DNA of 64,000 bases from Allokutzneria multivorans. Lineage in GTDB: Bacteria > Actinomycetota > Actinomycetes > Mycobacteriales > Pseudonocardiaceae. Made by a program: the position numbers and the translations under genes. How positions within the stretch are numbered: the stretch's first letter is position 1; every line of letters begins with the position of its first letter. The stretch is taken from positions 248,001 through 312,000 of the forward strand of contig NZ_BAABAL010000012.1 in assembly GCF_039537405.1 (NCBI RefSeq), given 5' to 3'. Positions 1-7,501 of this stretch are shown piece by piece. Below the pieces are notes generated by a model. It was not told the DNA's origin and did not search any database. It worked only from the letters and a program-made list of their open reading frames with translations.

Positions 1-184
1 GTGCCTCGAGTTCATCAGCCCTGACGCCGCTGTCCTTCTCGATCCGGGCGACTTTCTGCTGCGGCCAACCCAGCCGGGCCGCGACTTGCTCCTGCATGAG
101 GCCGGCGAGCTTGCGCTGCCGAGCGAGCTCCGAGCCCAAGACGATCTTCAGCACAGCCGGCGAGAGCTGCTGTCCCTGATCCAC
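1..184 (-). CDS. XRE-family helix-turn-helix regulator, N-terminal part
   Basis: On the minus strand a 61-codon reading frame starts at a GTG (184-182) preceded by GGAGG with an 8-base gap, and runs off the left edge. It encodes an XRE-type helix-turn-helix, including QEQVAARLGWPQQKVARIEK, which matches the recognition-helix region of the actinobacterial XRE family that often carries a C-terminal DUF5753 domain. Only the DNA-binding N-terminus is visible, so the C-terminal domain is unknown. An earlier GTG at 199 is possible but has a poorer ribosome site. It is divergent from the membrane-protein gene at 326 and could regulate that pair; this is inference. Confidence 0.8.
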   Translation of the reverse strand, partial: MDQGQQLSPAVLKIVLGSELARQRKLAGLMQEQVAARLGWPQQKVARIEKDSGVRADELEA

Positions 185-325
185 GTCGAGATCCTCCACG
201 CCTCCAGGATGCCCGGTCGCGCGAGCACGGTTGAATCACCCCATCGGCGGGCTATTTAATTCGTGTACACGGGTTACGGTCTGGTTGTCAGCATTTGACC
301 TGCTAGCCAGAAGGAGGGCAGGGCG

Positions 326-661
326 ATGAGTACACAGATTAGTGTCGCCCCCGCGATGACGATCGCCACGGCACTCCTTCTCCTGGTGGGCTGCGTGGCC
401 GGAGCCGGAGTCGGGTGGTGGTACCTGAGCGACAAGCGCCGCATCGCGCGCTGTCGGCGACAGGTGCCACAGCCCCCGCGCCCCGAGACTCCGCTGACGA
501 CGGTCGCCGCCCTGCGCCTCCAGGGCGTGATGACGACCGTCGCCCGGCCACGCAGCTCACGCCCCACCACCCGCCGAACTTCCGCGCATCGGCGAACTCC
601 CGCACACCGGCCACCTCATGTGGCCACATCCGCCTGCCCGCAAGGAGATGGTCCGCCGTGA
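326..661 (+). CDS. Small single-pass membrane protein
   Basis: 111 residues. The ATG is preceded by AAGGAGGG with a 7-base gap. Residues 9-32 form one hydrophobic segment (MTIATALLLLVGCVAGAGVG and on), followed by a basic, Pro/Arg/Thr-rich, probably disordered cytoplasmic tail. I recognise no family. Its stop overlaps the next start as GTGA, so the two genes are translationally coupled. The low-complexity tail weakens confidence in the C-terminus, but the ribosome site and coupling support the gene. Confidence 0.6.
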   Translation: MSTQISVAPAMTIATALLLLVGCVAGAGVGWWYLSDKRRIARCRRQVPQPPRPETPLTTVAALRLQGVMTTVARPRSSRPTTRRTSAHRRTPAHRPPHVATSACPQGDGPP

Positions 662-1134
662 CCACGTCGACCACCGACAGCTCGCCCGCACATCTCGATC
701 CCGTCGCGCAGCGGTGCGCCAGCTACCGCCGCGACTTCAATCTGCCCGCCCGCTTCGAGGCACCCTCGCGGTGCATCGTCCTGCCCCTCGGTCACCTCGT
801 TGGCGCGGTCTCGGTGCCACGCGGGCAGGGAGACCGTGTGCTCACCGAACTCAGGATGCGCTTCCTGGGCGGACCGATCGTCGAGAACCTCGAGACCCGG
901 CGATGGACGTTCATCACCGGACCCGGCTCGGTCATCCTCAGCCACGCCTTCGCCGAACTCGCGAAGTTGCGCGCGACGATCGGAACGACCGGCGACATCG
1001 TGCGGCTCCCCACGCCGGATGAGGAAGCTCGCGGCGTGCTCCGCTGGGTACGCGCCCCTCAAGCACGGCGCGCACTCCCGGCCCACACCGCCGTGATCGC
1101 CACGCTCCGAATCCTGGCCACCCGGCCCTGCTGA
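658..1134 (+). CDS. Conserved hypothetical protein
   Basis: 158 residues from GTG 658. The start is chosen because AAGGAG lies 10 bases upstream and the GTG overlaps the stop of the preceding membrane-protein gene as GTGA; the frame is open upstream but that part is a shadow of the neighbour. The middle (VSVPRGQGDRVLTELRMRFL, then ETRRWTFITGPG) looks like a compact alpha/beta domain, but I do not recognise the family. With the divergent XRE gene it forms a small regulator-plus-pair arrangement at the left edge. Confidence 0.65.
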   Translation: MTTSTTDSSPAHLDPVAQRCASYRRDFNLPARFEAPSRCIVLPLGHLVGAVSVPRGQGDRVLTELRMRFLGGPIVENLETRRWTFITGPGSVILSHAFAELAKLRATIGTTGDIVRLPTPDEEARGVLRWVRAPQARRALPAHTAVIATLRILATRPC

Positions 1135-1137
1135 ACC

Positions 1138-1157
1138 CCGCAACATCGGTGTTGCGG
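1138..1157 (+). terminator. Hairpin after the 658-1134 gene
   Basis: Perfect 8-bp inverted repeat CCGCAACA / TGTTGCGG around the tetraloop TCGG, starting three bases after the stop codon. There is no T-run, as is common for actinobacterial terminators. Confidence 0.6.
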
Positions 1158-1299
1158 CCACGACTCCGGTGGGCCGAGACGAACACCCCGAAACGTCTCG
1201 GGTCACCGGATTCCACACCGGTTTCCTTGCCGTACCTCCATGGCGCCGTGACTACATCACGGCTACAGCTCGGCGAGCACGGCAGCGCCCTCATGAACA

Positions 1300-1527
1300 C
1301 TAGTTCTCATCGGCACGGCACTGCCTCCGCGGAGACCCGCCTGGACCGCTCCATCGGGCCTTCTGGCCTAGCTCGAACTCGGTGCAAGCCCGGATGATCG
1401 ATTCGCGGTCCACAGGACGGGTCCGGTTTAGGGCCAGTCTGAACCGGGCGGTCTTGAACCACTGAGCGATCACATGCCGCACGAGCGCGGCGAAGGGCAG
1501 CGCATACAGGGAAAGGTAAGTCAGCAT
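1300..1527 (-). CDS. Small hypothetical protein
   Basis: 75 residues. The ATG is preceded by GTGGAGATCGG, giving a GGAG with about 5 bases of spacing. The N-terminus (MLTYLSLYALPFAALVRHVI) is hydrophobic and amphipathic, followed by a charged helical part. Family unknown. It diverges from the NACHT gene, so the 115-base gap between them must hold both promoters. Confidence 0.5.
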   Translation of the reverse strand: MLTYLSLYALPFAALVRHVIAQWFKTARFRLALNRTRPVDRESIIRACTEFELGQKARWSGPGGSPRRQCRADEN

Positions 1528-1578
1528 CCGATCTCCACGTCCTCGGTGTTGGGAGTGTCGATCGTCGGAGACCCGTGT

Positions 1579-1614
1579 GGTTTGGCGCTATCGTGACAAA
1601 CTCAGCGCCAAACC
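1579..1614 (+). promoter_or_regulatory. Perfect 11-bp palindrome in the NACHT gene leader
   Basis: GGTTTGGCGCT (1579-1589) and AGCGCCAAACC (1604-1614) are perfect inverted arms around a 14-base AT-richer spacer. The palindrome ends 28 bases before the ATG at 1643. It may be an operator, perhaps for the HTH domain of the protein it precedes, or an RNA hairpin in the leader. The symmetry is seen; the role is inferred. Confidence 0.6.
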
Positions 1615-1642
1615 CTTTGCGGAGAAACAGGAGTTCCACCCA

Positions 1643-3658
1643 ATGCCAGGCGGGCGTCCGCGCACCTCCCCGAGCAAGAGCGAGCTCCACACCTTCGCCG
1701 AGCACCTCTCCACTGTTAGAAGGTCGACTGGGCTAACCGTCGCCGATGTTTTGCGACGCACCGGAATCGCGGACAAGGCCGGCTACGAAATCTTCCGTGC
1801 CCAGCGCCTGCCTACCAAGACTCAGGCCGACGCTCTGGCAAGGGTGCTCGGGAGCAGCGTTGTCGAGTCGTGGAGAGTCGCCAAGGCTGCGGTCGAGCGC
1901 GCCGAACTCGCGCAGCGCGACACGGTAAACCTGAGGTCGTGGGACGACCTCCCCAACCCCGACCCAGCACTCACCAAGATCCTGCGAGCTCAGCTCGCAG
2001 TGGCTGACCGCTTCCCATACGAGCTGCTCGGCGTCGACGCACCTAAGGTGTCCTCCCTCTACATCCCGGAACGGTTGCGCTGGGAGAACCCGACGAGCGC
2101 TGACACCACCCTCACCACGATCAGCGCCGCCCTGGCCAAGCACCGCAACATTCTCATCACCGCTGAACCAGGTGGCGGGAAGTCCATGGCCGCGCGCAGG
2201 GTGGTGTGCCGGATCGCTGCCAGGTGGTTACGTGACAACGGCACCGACGTCCCCCTGCCTGAGCCGGTCGCCGCCATCTACCTGCCGGCAATCGACATCG
2301 CACCCGGTAGGCCATGGGCGGAATCGGTGGCCGACGCCCTGGTGCGGTCAGGTCGGTTCCACGCCCGCCCCGCTGCTGAGCTCTTCGCTGAACGAGCCCA
2401 GGGAACCCGCTGGCTGATCGTCGTCGACGGGCTCGACGAGATCGCCGACCGCGAGACCCGCCGCGCAGTACTCGAACTACTCGGCGACCTCATGCGCGGT
2501 GGTGGTCCTTACCGCTTCGTCCTGGTGTCGCGCCCGCTGCCGGAGGACGAACTACGCCTCCTCGACCGTGCTCTGCCCCGGTTCGCCTTGCAACGCTTCG
2601 ACGCTGACCGGCTGTGCCAGTTCAGCGACCGGTGGTTCGCCAACAAGGAGGTGCCGGAAGGCACTGCCGAACGGTTCGTCACCGCAGTGTCGGAAGCCGA
2701 TCTAGGCGAGGTAGTCGCCGTACCGCTGTTCGCGACCATCGCCGCCGCTGTGGCAGGCACTGGCTCCCCCGAGGATCTGCCTCGCTCCCGTCTAGATCTC
2801 TACGAACGCTTCGTCGGCGAACTGCTTGAGGCCCGTTCTCCAAGCGACATCTTGTCGCCGTACCCGCGATGGTTGCGCTCCCAGCGAGTGCCGCTACTGG
2901 AACACCTTGCTCAGTCGCACCTCGCCAACGGGGTCGTCCACCTCGTTGCCGCTGAACACTGGGTCGACCGAATGTGCCCGGCGGGGCTAACCAGCCCGCG
3001 GAACGCCGCCGCCGAGATCCGGCACAGCCTTATCGAAACCGGAGTCGTCACCGTCGACGACACGGTGGTTCGTTTTCCACACAAGTCCATTGCCGAATAC
3101 TTGGCCGCTAGGGCTCGTGCTACCCGCATCCCAGCCTACTTTCCCGATCTTAAGTCTTTCCTGGAAAGGAACTCTCACGGGGGCAGGCGGAACTTGATGA
3201 TGCTGACAATCGCCGCCTGGACACGGCAGCCAGGAAACGACCCGGCCCTGGCATTTCGCCACTTGCTCGGCTCGCCGAATCTTCTTCCAGAAGCCGTAGA
3301 CCTGATCAAAACCGGCGTCACCCCGGGACCGGAAATCGAAAAAGCATTAATAACTCGCATCCTCATAAATTGCCGAGACGAAGATTTTTCGGACAAGGCG
3401 GCCCACGAACTGCTCGTTCAGCTGGGACCTCGACGCGTGAGCCGTCACCTCTTCACTGAAATACTGCTGAACGCAAGCCGTAAACCACGGAAACTGGCCT
3501 TGGCTGCCAAGACATACGCCGCGATGTTCGACCGAGATGAGGCTGCCAGCATCCTCACGAACATTTCCCAAACAGCTGACACGAGCGCACTAAGCGACAT
3601 AGCCGCGCATTTCGACGCAATCGGCATGTCATCATCAAGCATCGATCTATACCGCTGA
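1643..3658 (+). CDS. HTH-NACHT NTPase, N-terminal part ending at an in-frame TGA
   Basis: 671 residues from ATG 1643, chosen because AGGAG lies 9 bases upstream; a GTG at 1577 is in frame but lies beyond the palindrome and has no ribosome site. Residues about 10-80 form a helix-turn-helix-like domain. A NACHT module follows: P-loop AEPGGGKS near 175-183 and Walker B WLIVVDGLDEIAD near 258-268. The rest is helical and repeat-like. STAND NTPases of this kind act as signal-gated sensors and several bacterial NACHT proteins defend against phage; no effector domain is recognisable here. The gene ends at TGA 3656-3658 inside the helical region and the same frame continues at 3659. Base composition falls near 3290-3400, suggesting foreign origin. 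Confidence 0.8.
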   Translation: MPGGRPRTSPSKSELHTFAEHLSTVRRSTGLTVADVLRRTGIADKAGYEIFRAQRLPTKTQADALARVLGSSVVESWRVAKAAVERAELAQRDTVNLRSWDDLPNPDPALTKILRAQLAVADRFPYELLGVDAPKVSSLYIPERLRWENPTSADTTLTTISAALAKHRNILITAEPGGGKSMAARRVVCRIAARWLRDNGTDVPLPEPVAAIYLPAIDIAPGRPWAESVADALVRSGRFHARPAAELFAERAQGTRWLIVVDGLDEIADRETRRAVLELLGDLMRGGGPYRFVLVSRPLPEDELRLLDRALPRFALQRFDADRLCQFSDRWFANKEVPEGTAERFVTAVSEADLGEVVAVPLFATIAAAVAGTGSPEDLPRSRLDLYERFVGELLEARSPSDILSPYPRWLRSQRVPLLEHLAQSHLANGVVHLVAAEHWVDRMCPAGLTSPRNAAAEIRHSLIETGVVTVDDTVVRFPHKSIAEYLAARARATRIPAYFPDLKSFLERNSHGGRRNLMMLTIAAWTRQPGNDPALAFRHLLGSPNLLPEAVDLIKTGVTPGPEIEKALITRILINCRDEDFSDKAAHELLVQLGPRRVSRHLFTEILLNASRKPRKLALAAKTYAAMFDRDEAASILTNISQTADTSALSDIAAHFDAIGMSSSSIDLYR

Positions 3659-4939
3659 GTGGCGAAGGCAGAAAACTCCACTCCACTCCAACGAGCAGGA
3701 GCCGCTTACCAACTGGCAATCTGCGGGAACCGGAACGTCGACGACGCCGCGTGGCGAGCCTTCGACGAAGCAGACTACAACACCAACGCCTGCGAACTCG
3801 CCGCAGAAGCGCTGTTAACCGAGCATGGCGACTGCGTCGTACCTCAGATCCGCGATCGACTCCACGAGAAAGGCATGTGCACCTGGATGTGGAGCGAGAT
3901 CGCATTGCTCTTCGCCGAGGAAGGCGCCGAAGCCGAAGCTCTCGATCTGGCCGCAGCTGTATTGAGGACGCGATGCGATCTACTCGACGACGGCACCCGG
4001 GCCATTGAAGCCATGGCGATCGCGTTGCGATCCCGAGAACCCGAGGAGGCTGTCGCGACCATTCTGCGGCATGCCGCACAGCGTCCCGACTATCTCGGTA
4101 TGGCCATCACCAAGCTCGCCGCACAAGGTGCCGAGCGTGCAGCCCTGATCCTCGCGCGAAGGTGCCTCTCGGAGGAAAAGGCCGATTCCTGGTACCTCGT
4201 GGCGGCTATCGAGGCCACTCTGATAGACAGGTCGTCGCAAGACGCAGCAAGCATCGCGGAGTTGTTACTCCACCCAGATCTGACCACCGGTGAGCGTCTC
4301 CAGCTCTGCTCAGGCAGCATCGTCCCGATCGCTGTCGACACCGTCCGGGCAATCTGCAAACCCGTACTGGCAGAGCCAGGTTCGACCACCAGCGATCTCA
4401 CCATGGCGACATCGATGTGGCTCGATCGTACAAACGGACTCGAAGCTACGACTGTCGTTGAGTTGCTGCGCAAACACGTTCTACCACCCAACGCTCTCGT
4501 GAACGTACTCCGGACCTTCGCACGCACCGACTCTCTTTCCAAGGCTGTCGAGCTGGTTGAGACGCTGATGCGAGACATAACCATCGAAGCGGAAAGCATC
4601 GCCGAAGGGCTACGACTGTGTGCAGACCACCTGCCCAAGGACGCACTCGACCGACTCGTCCCGCTCGTCTCTGGACGCTTACTCGGAAGCGAGCGCACCC
4701 ACATCGCCGACGTGCTGGGCGGGGTGGGGCGGCCAGATCTCGCGCTGCCGCTCTGGCGCACGGCCCTGATCGACCCGTCCACCTCGATCGCCGACCGCAT
4801 CACCGCGGCCGACCAGCTGGTCATCTTCGGTTCCGCCGACTCCGCGGCGGCGACGCTGATCGAGGCGGGCCAGAGCGAAGGGGTGACCGAAGCCGAAGCC
4901 AGGACATTGCACAGGCTGGCCGCCTGGATCAGGGCTTAG
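3659..4939 (+). CDS. Helical-repeat protein, apparent C-terminal half of the NACHT protein
   Basis: 426 residues in the same frame as the upstream NACHT gene, beginning with the codon right after its TGA (cgc-TGA-GTG-gcg). It is made of repeated alpha-helical pairs of TPR/HEAT type, continuing the pattern at the end of the upstream product. No ribosome site precedes the GTG. The simplest reading is one gene of about 1,097 codons broken by a nonsense mutation. Stop-codon readthrough, reinitiation at the touching GTG, or a sequencing error are alternatives. The repeats probably form the ligand-sensing arm of the NTPase. Confidence 0.7.
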   Translation: MAKAENSTPLQRAGAAYQLAICGNRNVDDAAWRAFDEADYNTNACELAAEALLTEHGDCVVPQIRDRLHEKGMCTWMWSEIALLFAEEGAEAEALDLAAAVLRTRCDLLDDGTRAIEAMAIALRSREPEEAVATILRHAAQRPDYLGMAITKLAAQGAERAALILARRCLSEEKADSWYLVAAIEATLIDRSSQDAASIAELLLHPDLTTGERLQLCSGSIVPIAVDTVRAICKPVLAEPGSTTSDLTMATSMWLDRTNGLEATTVVELLRKHVLPPNALVNVLRTFARTDSLSKAVELVETLMRDITIEAESIAEGLRLCADHLPKDALDRLVPLVSGRLLGSERTHIADVLGGVGRPDLALPLWRTALIDPSTSIADRITAADQLVIFGSADSAAATLIEAGQSEGVTEAEARTLHRLAAWIRA

Positions 4940-5123
4940 AACCGTCAAGCCTGTTCGCCTCGCCGAGCAGGAAGTCTTCGCATCTGCCAGCACCGTGGTC
5001 TTCTCCTCAGCGGCGAACTTGAACGCCAGCACGCCACGCGGTGAATTCGATCGGGTCCTGGCCGTGGCGTAGGCGTCACGGCCGACCAGCCACCAGGTCG
5101 CCGAAGCTCTTGAAACGACCTTC

Positions 5124-5456
5124 CTACAATTCCAGACGGTACCCCGCTGCGGTAAGCGCGTTCTCCAGCTCGGGATAGCGGTAGTAACTGTCATCCGAAG
5201 TGGCCTGGGATTGGACCGCTGAGAGGAAGGCAACGAACACCGGCGGCTGGGCGGTCCCCAAGTATGCCGTCGCACGGTACAAGGCAGTCGCCAGCTCGGG
5301 CATCCGTGCGGCCTGACGGCACTGGTCGTTGCCAGCCCAAACCGTCAGGGCCTCCGACAGGTGCTCCACGGTCAGAAACGGGGCAAGCTGCACAAGAAGC
5401 TGCTCGACCTGCTCACCTGTGCGGTAGTTCCGCGCCTCGCGCAGAAGGCCGATCAC
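5124..5456 (-). CDS. Hypothetical protein, possibly the remnant of a larger gene
   Basis: 110 residues from a GTG at 5456 that has no ribosome site. The C-terminus (YYRYPELENALTAAGYRLEL) looks like a natural protein end. The frame stays open upstream past 5530 with coding-like residues (QAVGAGIAVAAPYFVTTV just before the GTG) but no ATG or GTG until it is inside the plus-strand gene at 5537. This suggests a 5'-truncated gene cut off when the neighbouring sequence arrived. Function unknown. Confidence 0.45.
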   Translation of the reverse strand: MIGLLREARNYRTGEQVEQLLVQLAPFLTVEHLSEALTVWAGNDQCRQAARMPELATALYRATAYLGTAQPPVFVAFLSAVQSQATSDDSYYRYPELENALTAAGYRLEL

Positions 5457-5536
5457 GGTGGTGACGAAGTAGGGAGCGGCAACGGCGATTCCTGCGCCTA
5501 CCGCCTGGCCGTCCCGAAGATTTTGGAGCCGCAGCG

Positions 5537-6091
5537 ATGACCGTCCCGGATGTGTACTTGCTGGCGTTGCACGAGCCCTACCAGACCCCGCAGCATCCGG
5601 TGCCGGTCAACGCGACGGTCGTGCACGCGCTGACCCTGCTGCACCCGGCGGTCCCGCAACCAGACGGCGGCCGGGTCTTCCGCTGCCTGACCGAGTTCCC
5701 CGGACGCGTTCCCGGGGAGGTGGTGCCGCTGTCCACGTTGACCTTCGAACTCGACGGCAGGCGCCTGTGGCCGCAAGTTGCCGATTGGGAGCGGGTCGTG
5801 GAGGCGGTCGTGGACATCGCACGGCATCAGGGGTGCGACGCGATGCCGCTCGGGCTGCCGGAGGCAACGGTCGTGGCGCTGGCCAGCGGGCCGGAGACCG
5901 TGCACGAGCTGTACTACCCCGACGGCGGGCGTGCCCAGTCCGGCCCGGCCGAGCGGCGGCAGCACTTGGAGGAGATGACCGGGCACGTGCGCCGCTTCGT
6001 CGAGCAGGGACCGTTCTGGCCCGGCGCGAACCTCGTCGCTCGCCCACGCCAGCCGCAGGTCATGCCGTATCAGCCCTACCGCAGCCGGTAG
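5537..6091 (+). CDS. Hypothetical protein
   Basis: 184 residues; ATG with GGAG 8 bases upstream. A soluble protein with no membrane segment and no motif I recognise. The C-terminus is Pro/Gln/Tyr-rich (RPRQPQVMPYQPYRSR). It lies alone between a probable gene remnant and a long inverted repeat. Confidence 0.6.
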   Translation: MTVPDVYLLALHEPYQTPQHPVPVNATVVHALTLLHPAVPQPDGGRVFRCLTEFPGRVPGEVVPLSTLTFELDGRRLWPQVADWERVVEAVVDIARHQGCDAMPLGLPEATVVALASGPETVHELYYPDGGRAQSGPAERRQHLEEMTGHVRRFVEQGPFWPGANLVARPRQPQVMPYQPYRSR

Positions 6092-6205
6092 TGCATGCGG
6101 CCGAGGCGGGCACACGGGCGTGGTCGCGGGGAGGCGTTCGCGGGTTCCCGGCAATGAGGGCTTCCTCGCCCTGCGCGACCGCAGCCACGACGCTTAGCAG
6201 TGGGC

Positions 6206-6251
6206 GATGGCCGTGGGAGACTTCGTCACGTTGAGGTCTCCCACGGCCATC
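6206..6251. terminator. 16-bp perfect inverted repeat between convergent genes
   Basis: GATGGCCGTGGGAGAC (6206-6221) and its exact complement (6236-6251) flank a 14-base loop. It lies 115 bases after the 5537-6091 gene and 36 bases before the 3' end of the minus-strand gene at 6288, so it can terminate both. No T-run. Confidence 0.7.
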
Positions 6252-6287
6252 TCGCCGGAGGAATCGCTTACTGGCCAACGAGATTGA

Positions 6288-6854
6288 TCAGCAAGCGGTG
6301 TCCTTGTACCGGTCCGCACGGCGGCAGATTAGGCCGATCTCAGACTCTCCGTGGGCGGTGGCCCGGATGAACTGCAGCCAGTTCGTGGCGGTGAGCACCC
6401 ATTCTTTCTCGGCGAGGTGCACCGTCCACTCCACCAGCTGGGCCCAGGTGCTGCATCGCTCGACCGCGAACCAGTAGCAGCCATCGCACCCGTCGTCCCG
6501 ATGGGGATTGCACTCATCACAGTGGACCTGCCACTGCGCGTCCTCGGGCTCGGACTCGTCGAGCAAGTCGGCCATGGAGATGCCGCCCCCAAGAGGACCT
6601 TCCTCGGCTGCTTTCGCTTCCCGCTGCTTCTGTGCGGCAGCTCGGGCCCGCTCGACCTGCTGCACCTCGTACATCGCGATGTGGATGGCGCCTCCGCCTG
6701 CCGGGATGTTGCGGCGGCAGGTGAAGCACACGGCCCGCAGCTGAACAGAAGGCCGTCCCGACGCGGTGTGGGCAGCGCGGGTGTGGTTGTCGCCGGTCTT
6801 GTCCATCTCGGCGCGGATCGCCCTCTTGCGGGCACGGTTGCTGTTGCTGGACAT
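6288..6854 (-). CDS. Cys-rich hypothetical protein, probably zinc-binding
   Basis: 188 residues; GGAGGAA stands 5 bases before the ATG. The basic N-terminus (MSSNSNRARKRAIRAEMDKT) recalls small actinobacterial proteins common on plasmids and integrative elements. Cysteines occur as CFTCRR near residue 44 and as CDECNPHRDDGCDGCYWF near 113, an arrangement suited to one or two zinc sites. The C-terminal part is helical. Function unknown; its character fits accessory DNA. Confidence 0.65.
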   Translation of the reverse strand: MSSNSNRARKRAIRAEMDKTGDNHTRAAHTASGRPSVQLRAVCFTCRRNIPAGGGAIHIAMYEVQQVERARAAAQKQREAKAAEEGPLGGGISMADLLDESEPEDAQWQVHCDECNPHRDDGCDGCYWFAVERCSTWAQLVEWTVHLAEKEWVLTATNWLQFIRATAHGESEIGLICRRADRYKDTAC

Positions 6855-7027
6855 ACCGTTCCTCCGCGTAGTCCCACACCCTGCGCAGGTCGGCTTCCAG
6901 ACACGGAGTCACGCGCCACGCTGCGTCGGAGACGGCTTGTCCTTCATGACAGCGCCGGTGTGGGCGGCGTGCTGCTCGGAGTCGGGCGGGCGTGTCCGCC
7001 ACCTCCCAGTGTATCTCCAGGAAGAGC

Positions 7028-7234
7028 GTGGCCCGAGGACTGCATGTCGACCTGACCCACCAGTACTGCGACATCCATACCATCGCCGTAACCGACTACG
7101 TTCCCCACTCCACTCCGCGCCTATATCGCGGCCCCTCTGGCGCGCCCACGGCTGTGATCACCCTCGGACACGACGGATGGGTACTGCCCAAAGCCGGAGT
7201 GCACTTCACTTGGACACTTAACCGCGAACTGTAA
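7028..7234 (+). CDS. Possible small protein
   Basis: 68 residues from GTG 7028, preceded by AGGAAGAG. Codon third positions are about 70% G or C and the product (LGHDGWVLPKAGVHFTWTLN near the end) is not repetitive, but there is no recognisable family. It converges on the small gene at 7238. Without this gene, 6855-7237 would be empty. Confidence 0.35.
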   Translation: MARGLHVDLTHQYCDIHTIAVTDYVPHSTPRLYRGPSGAPTAVITLGHDGWVLPKAGVHFTWTLNREL

Positions 7235-7237
7235 GCA

Positions 7238-7501
7238 CTACGACCTGTGTCCGCGTGCTTCGAACCGAATTTGCACTGCAGTAGCTGGATTTTCCGCAAC
7301 ACCCCGCGACACGGGATGCACCGGCTCAGCTTGATCACTCACACGTCGACGGTAGGCTTCGTGCAGAAGCCGAATGTCACGTTCCCGCGTGCGTTTGCAG
7401 ACCGGACAGGTAACAGCGCTGGCATCTTGCCAGCTGGCGCCGATGCTGTAGACAGCGTACCGGTACACCTGACCGTGGAAGCTGGGATGGTCGCAGGTCA
7501 T
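7238..7501 (-). CDS. Small Cys/His protein with a zinc-ribbon-like CPVC motif
   Basis: 87 residues. Residues 3-5 (CDH) and 32-35 (CPVC) could coordinate one zinc, followed by a basic helix (KRTRERDIRLLHEAYRRR). Its ATG (7501-7499) and the ATG of the plus-strand gene (7500-7502) share the palindrome CATG, so the two genes diverge with overlapping start codons and neither has a clear ribosome site. If both are real, leaderless transcripts would be needed. Alternatively the DUF6602 gene starts further in. Confidence 0.45.
   Translation of the reverse strand: MTCDHPSFHGQVYRYAVYSIGASWQDASAVTCPVCKRTRERDIRLLHEAYRRRVSDQAEPVHPVSRGVAENPATAVQIRFEARGHRS

Noticed and set aside
1577..1642. GTG 1577 as the start of the NACHT protein
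   Set aside because: It has no ribosome site and would translate through the palindrome; ATG 1643 has AGGAG at ideal spacing.
4980..5115. Possible DUF397-like remnant on the minus strand (SNSPRGVLAFKFAAEEK)
   Set aside because: Only a faint resemblance to the DUF397 pattern, with no start and no matching flanks; not enough to annotate.
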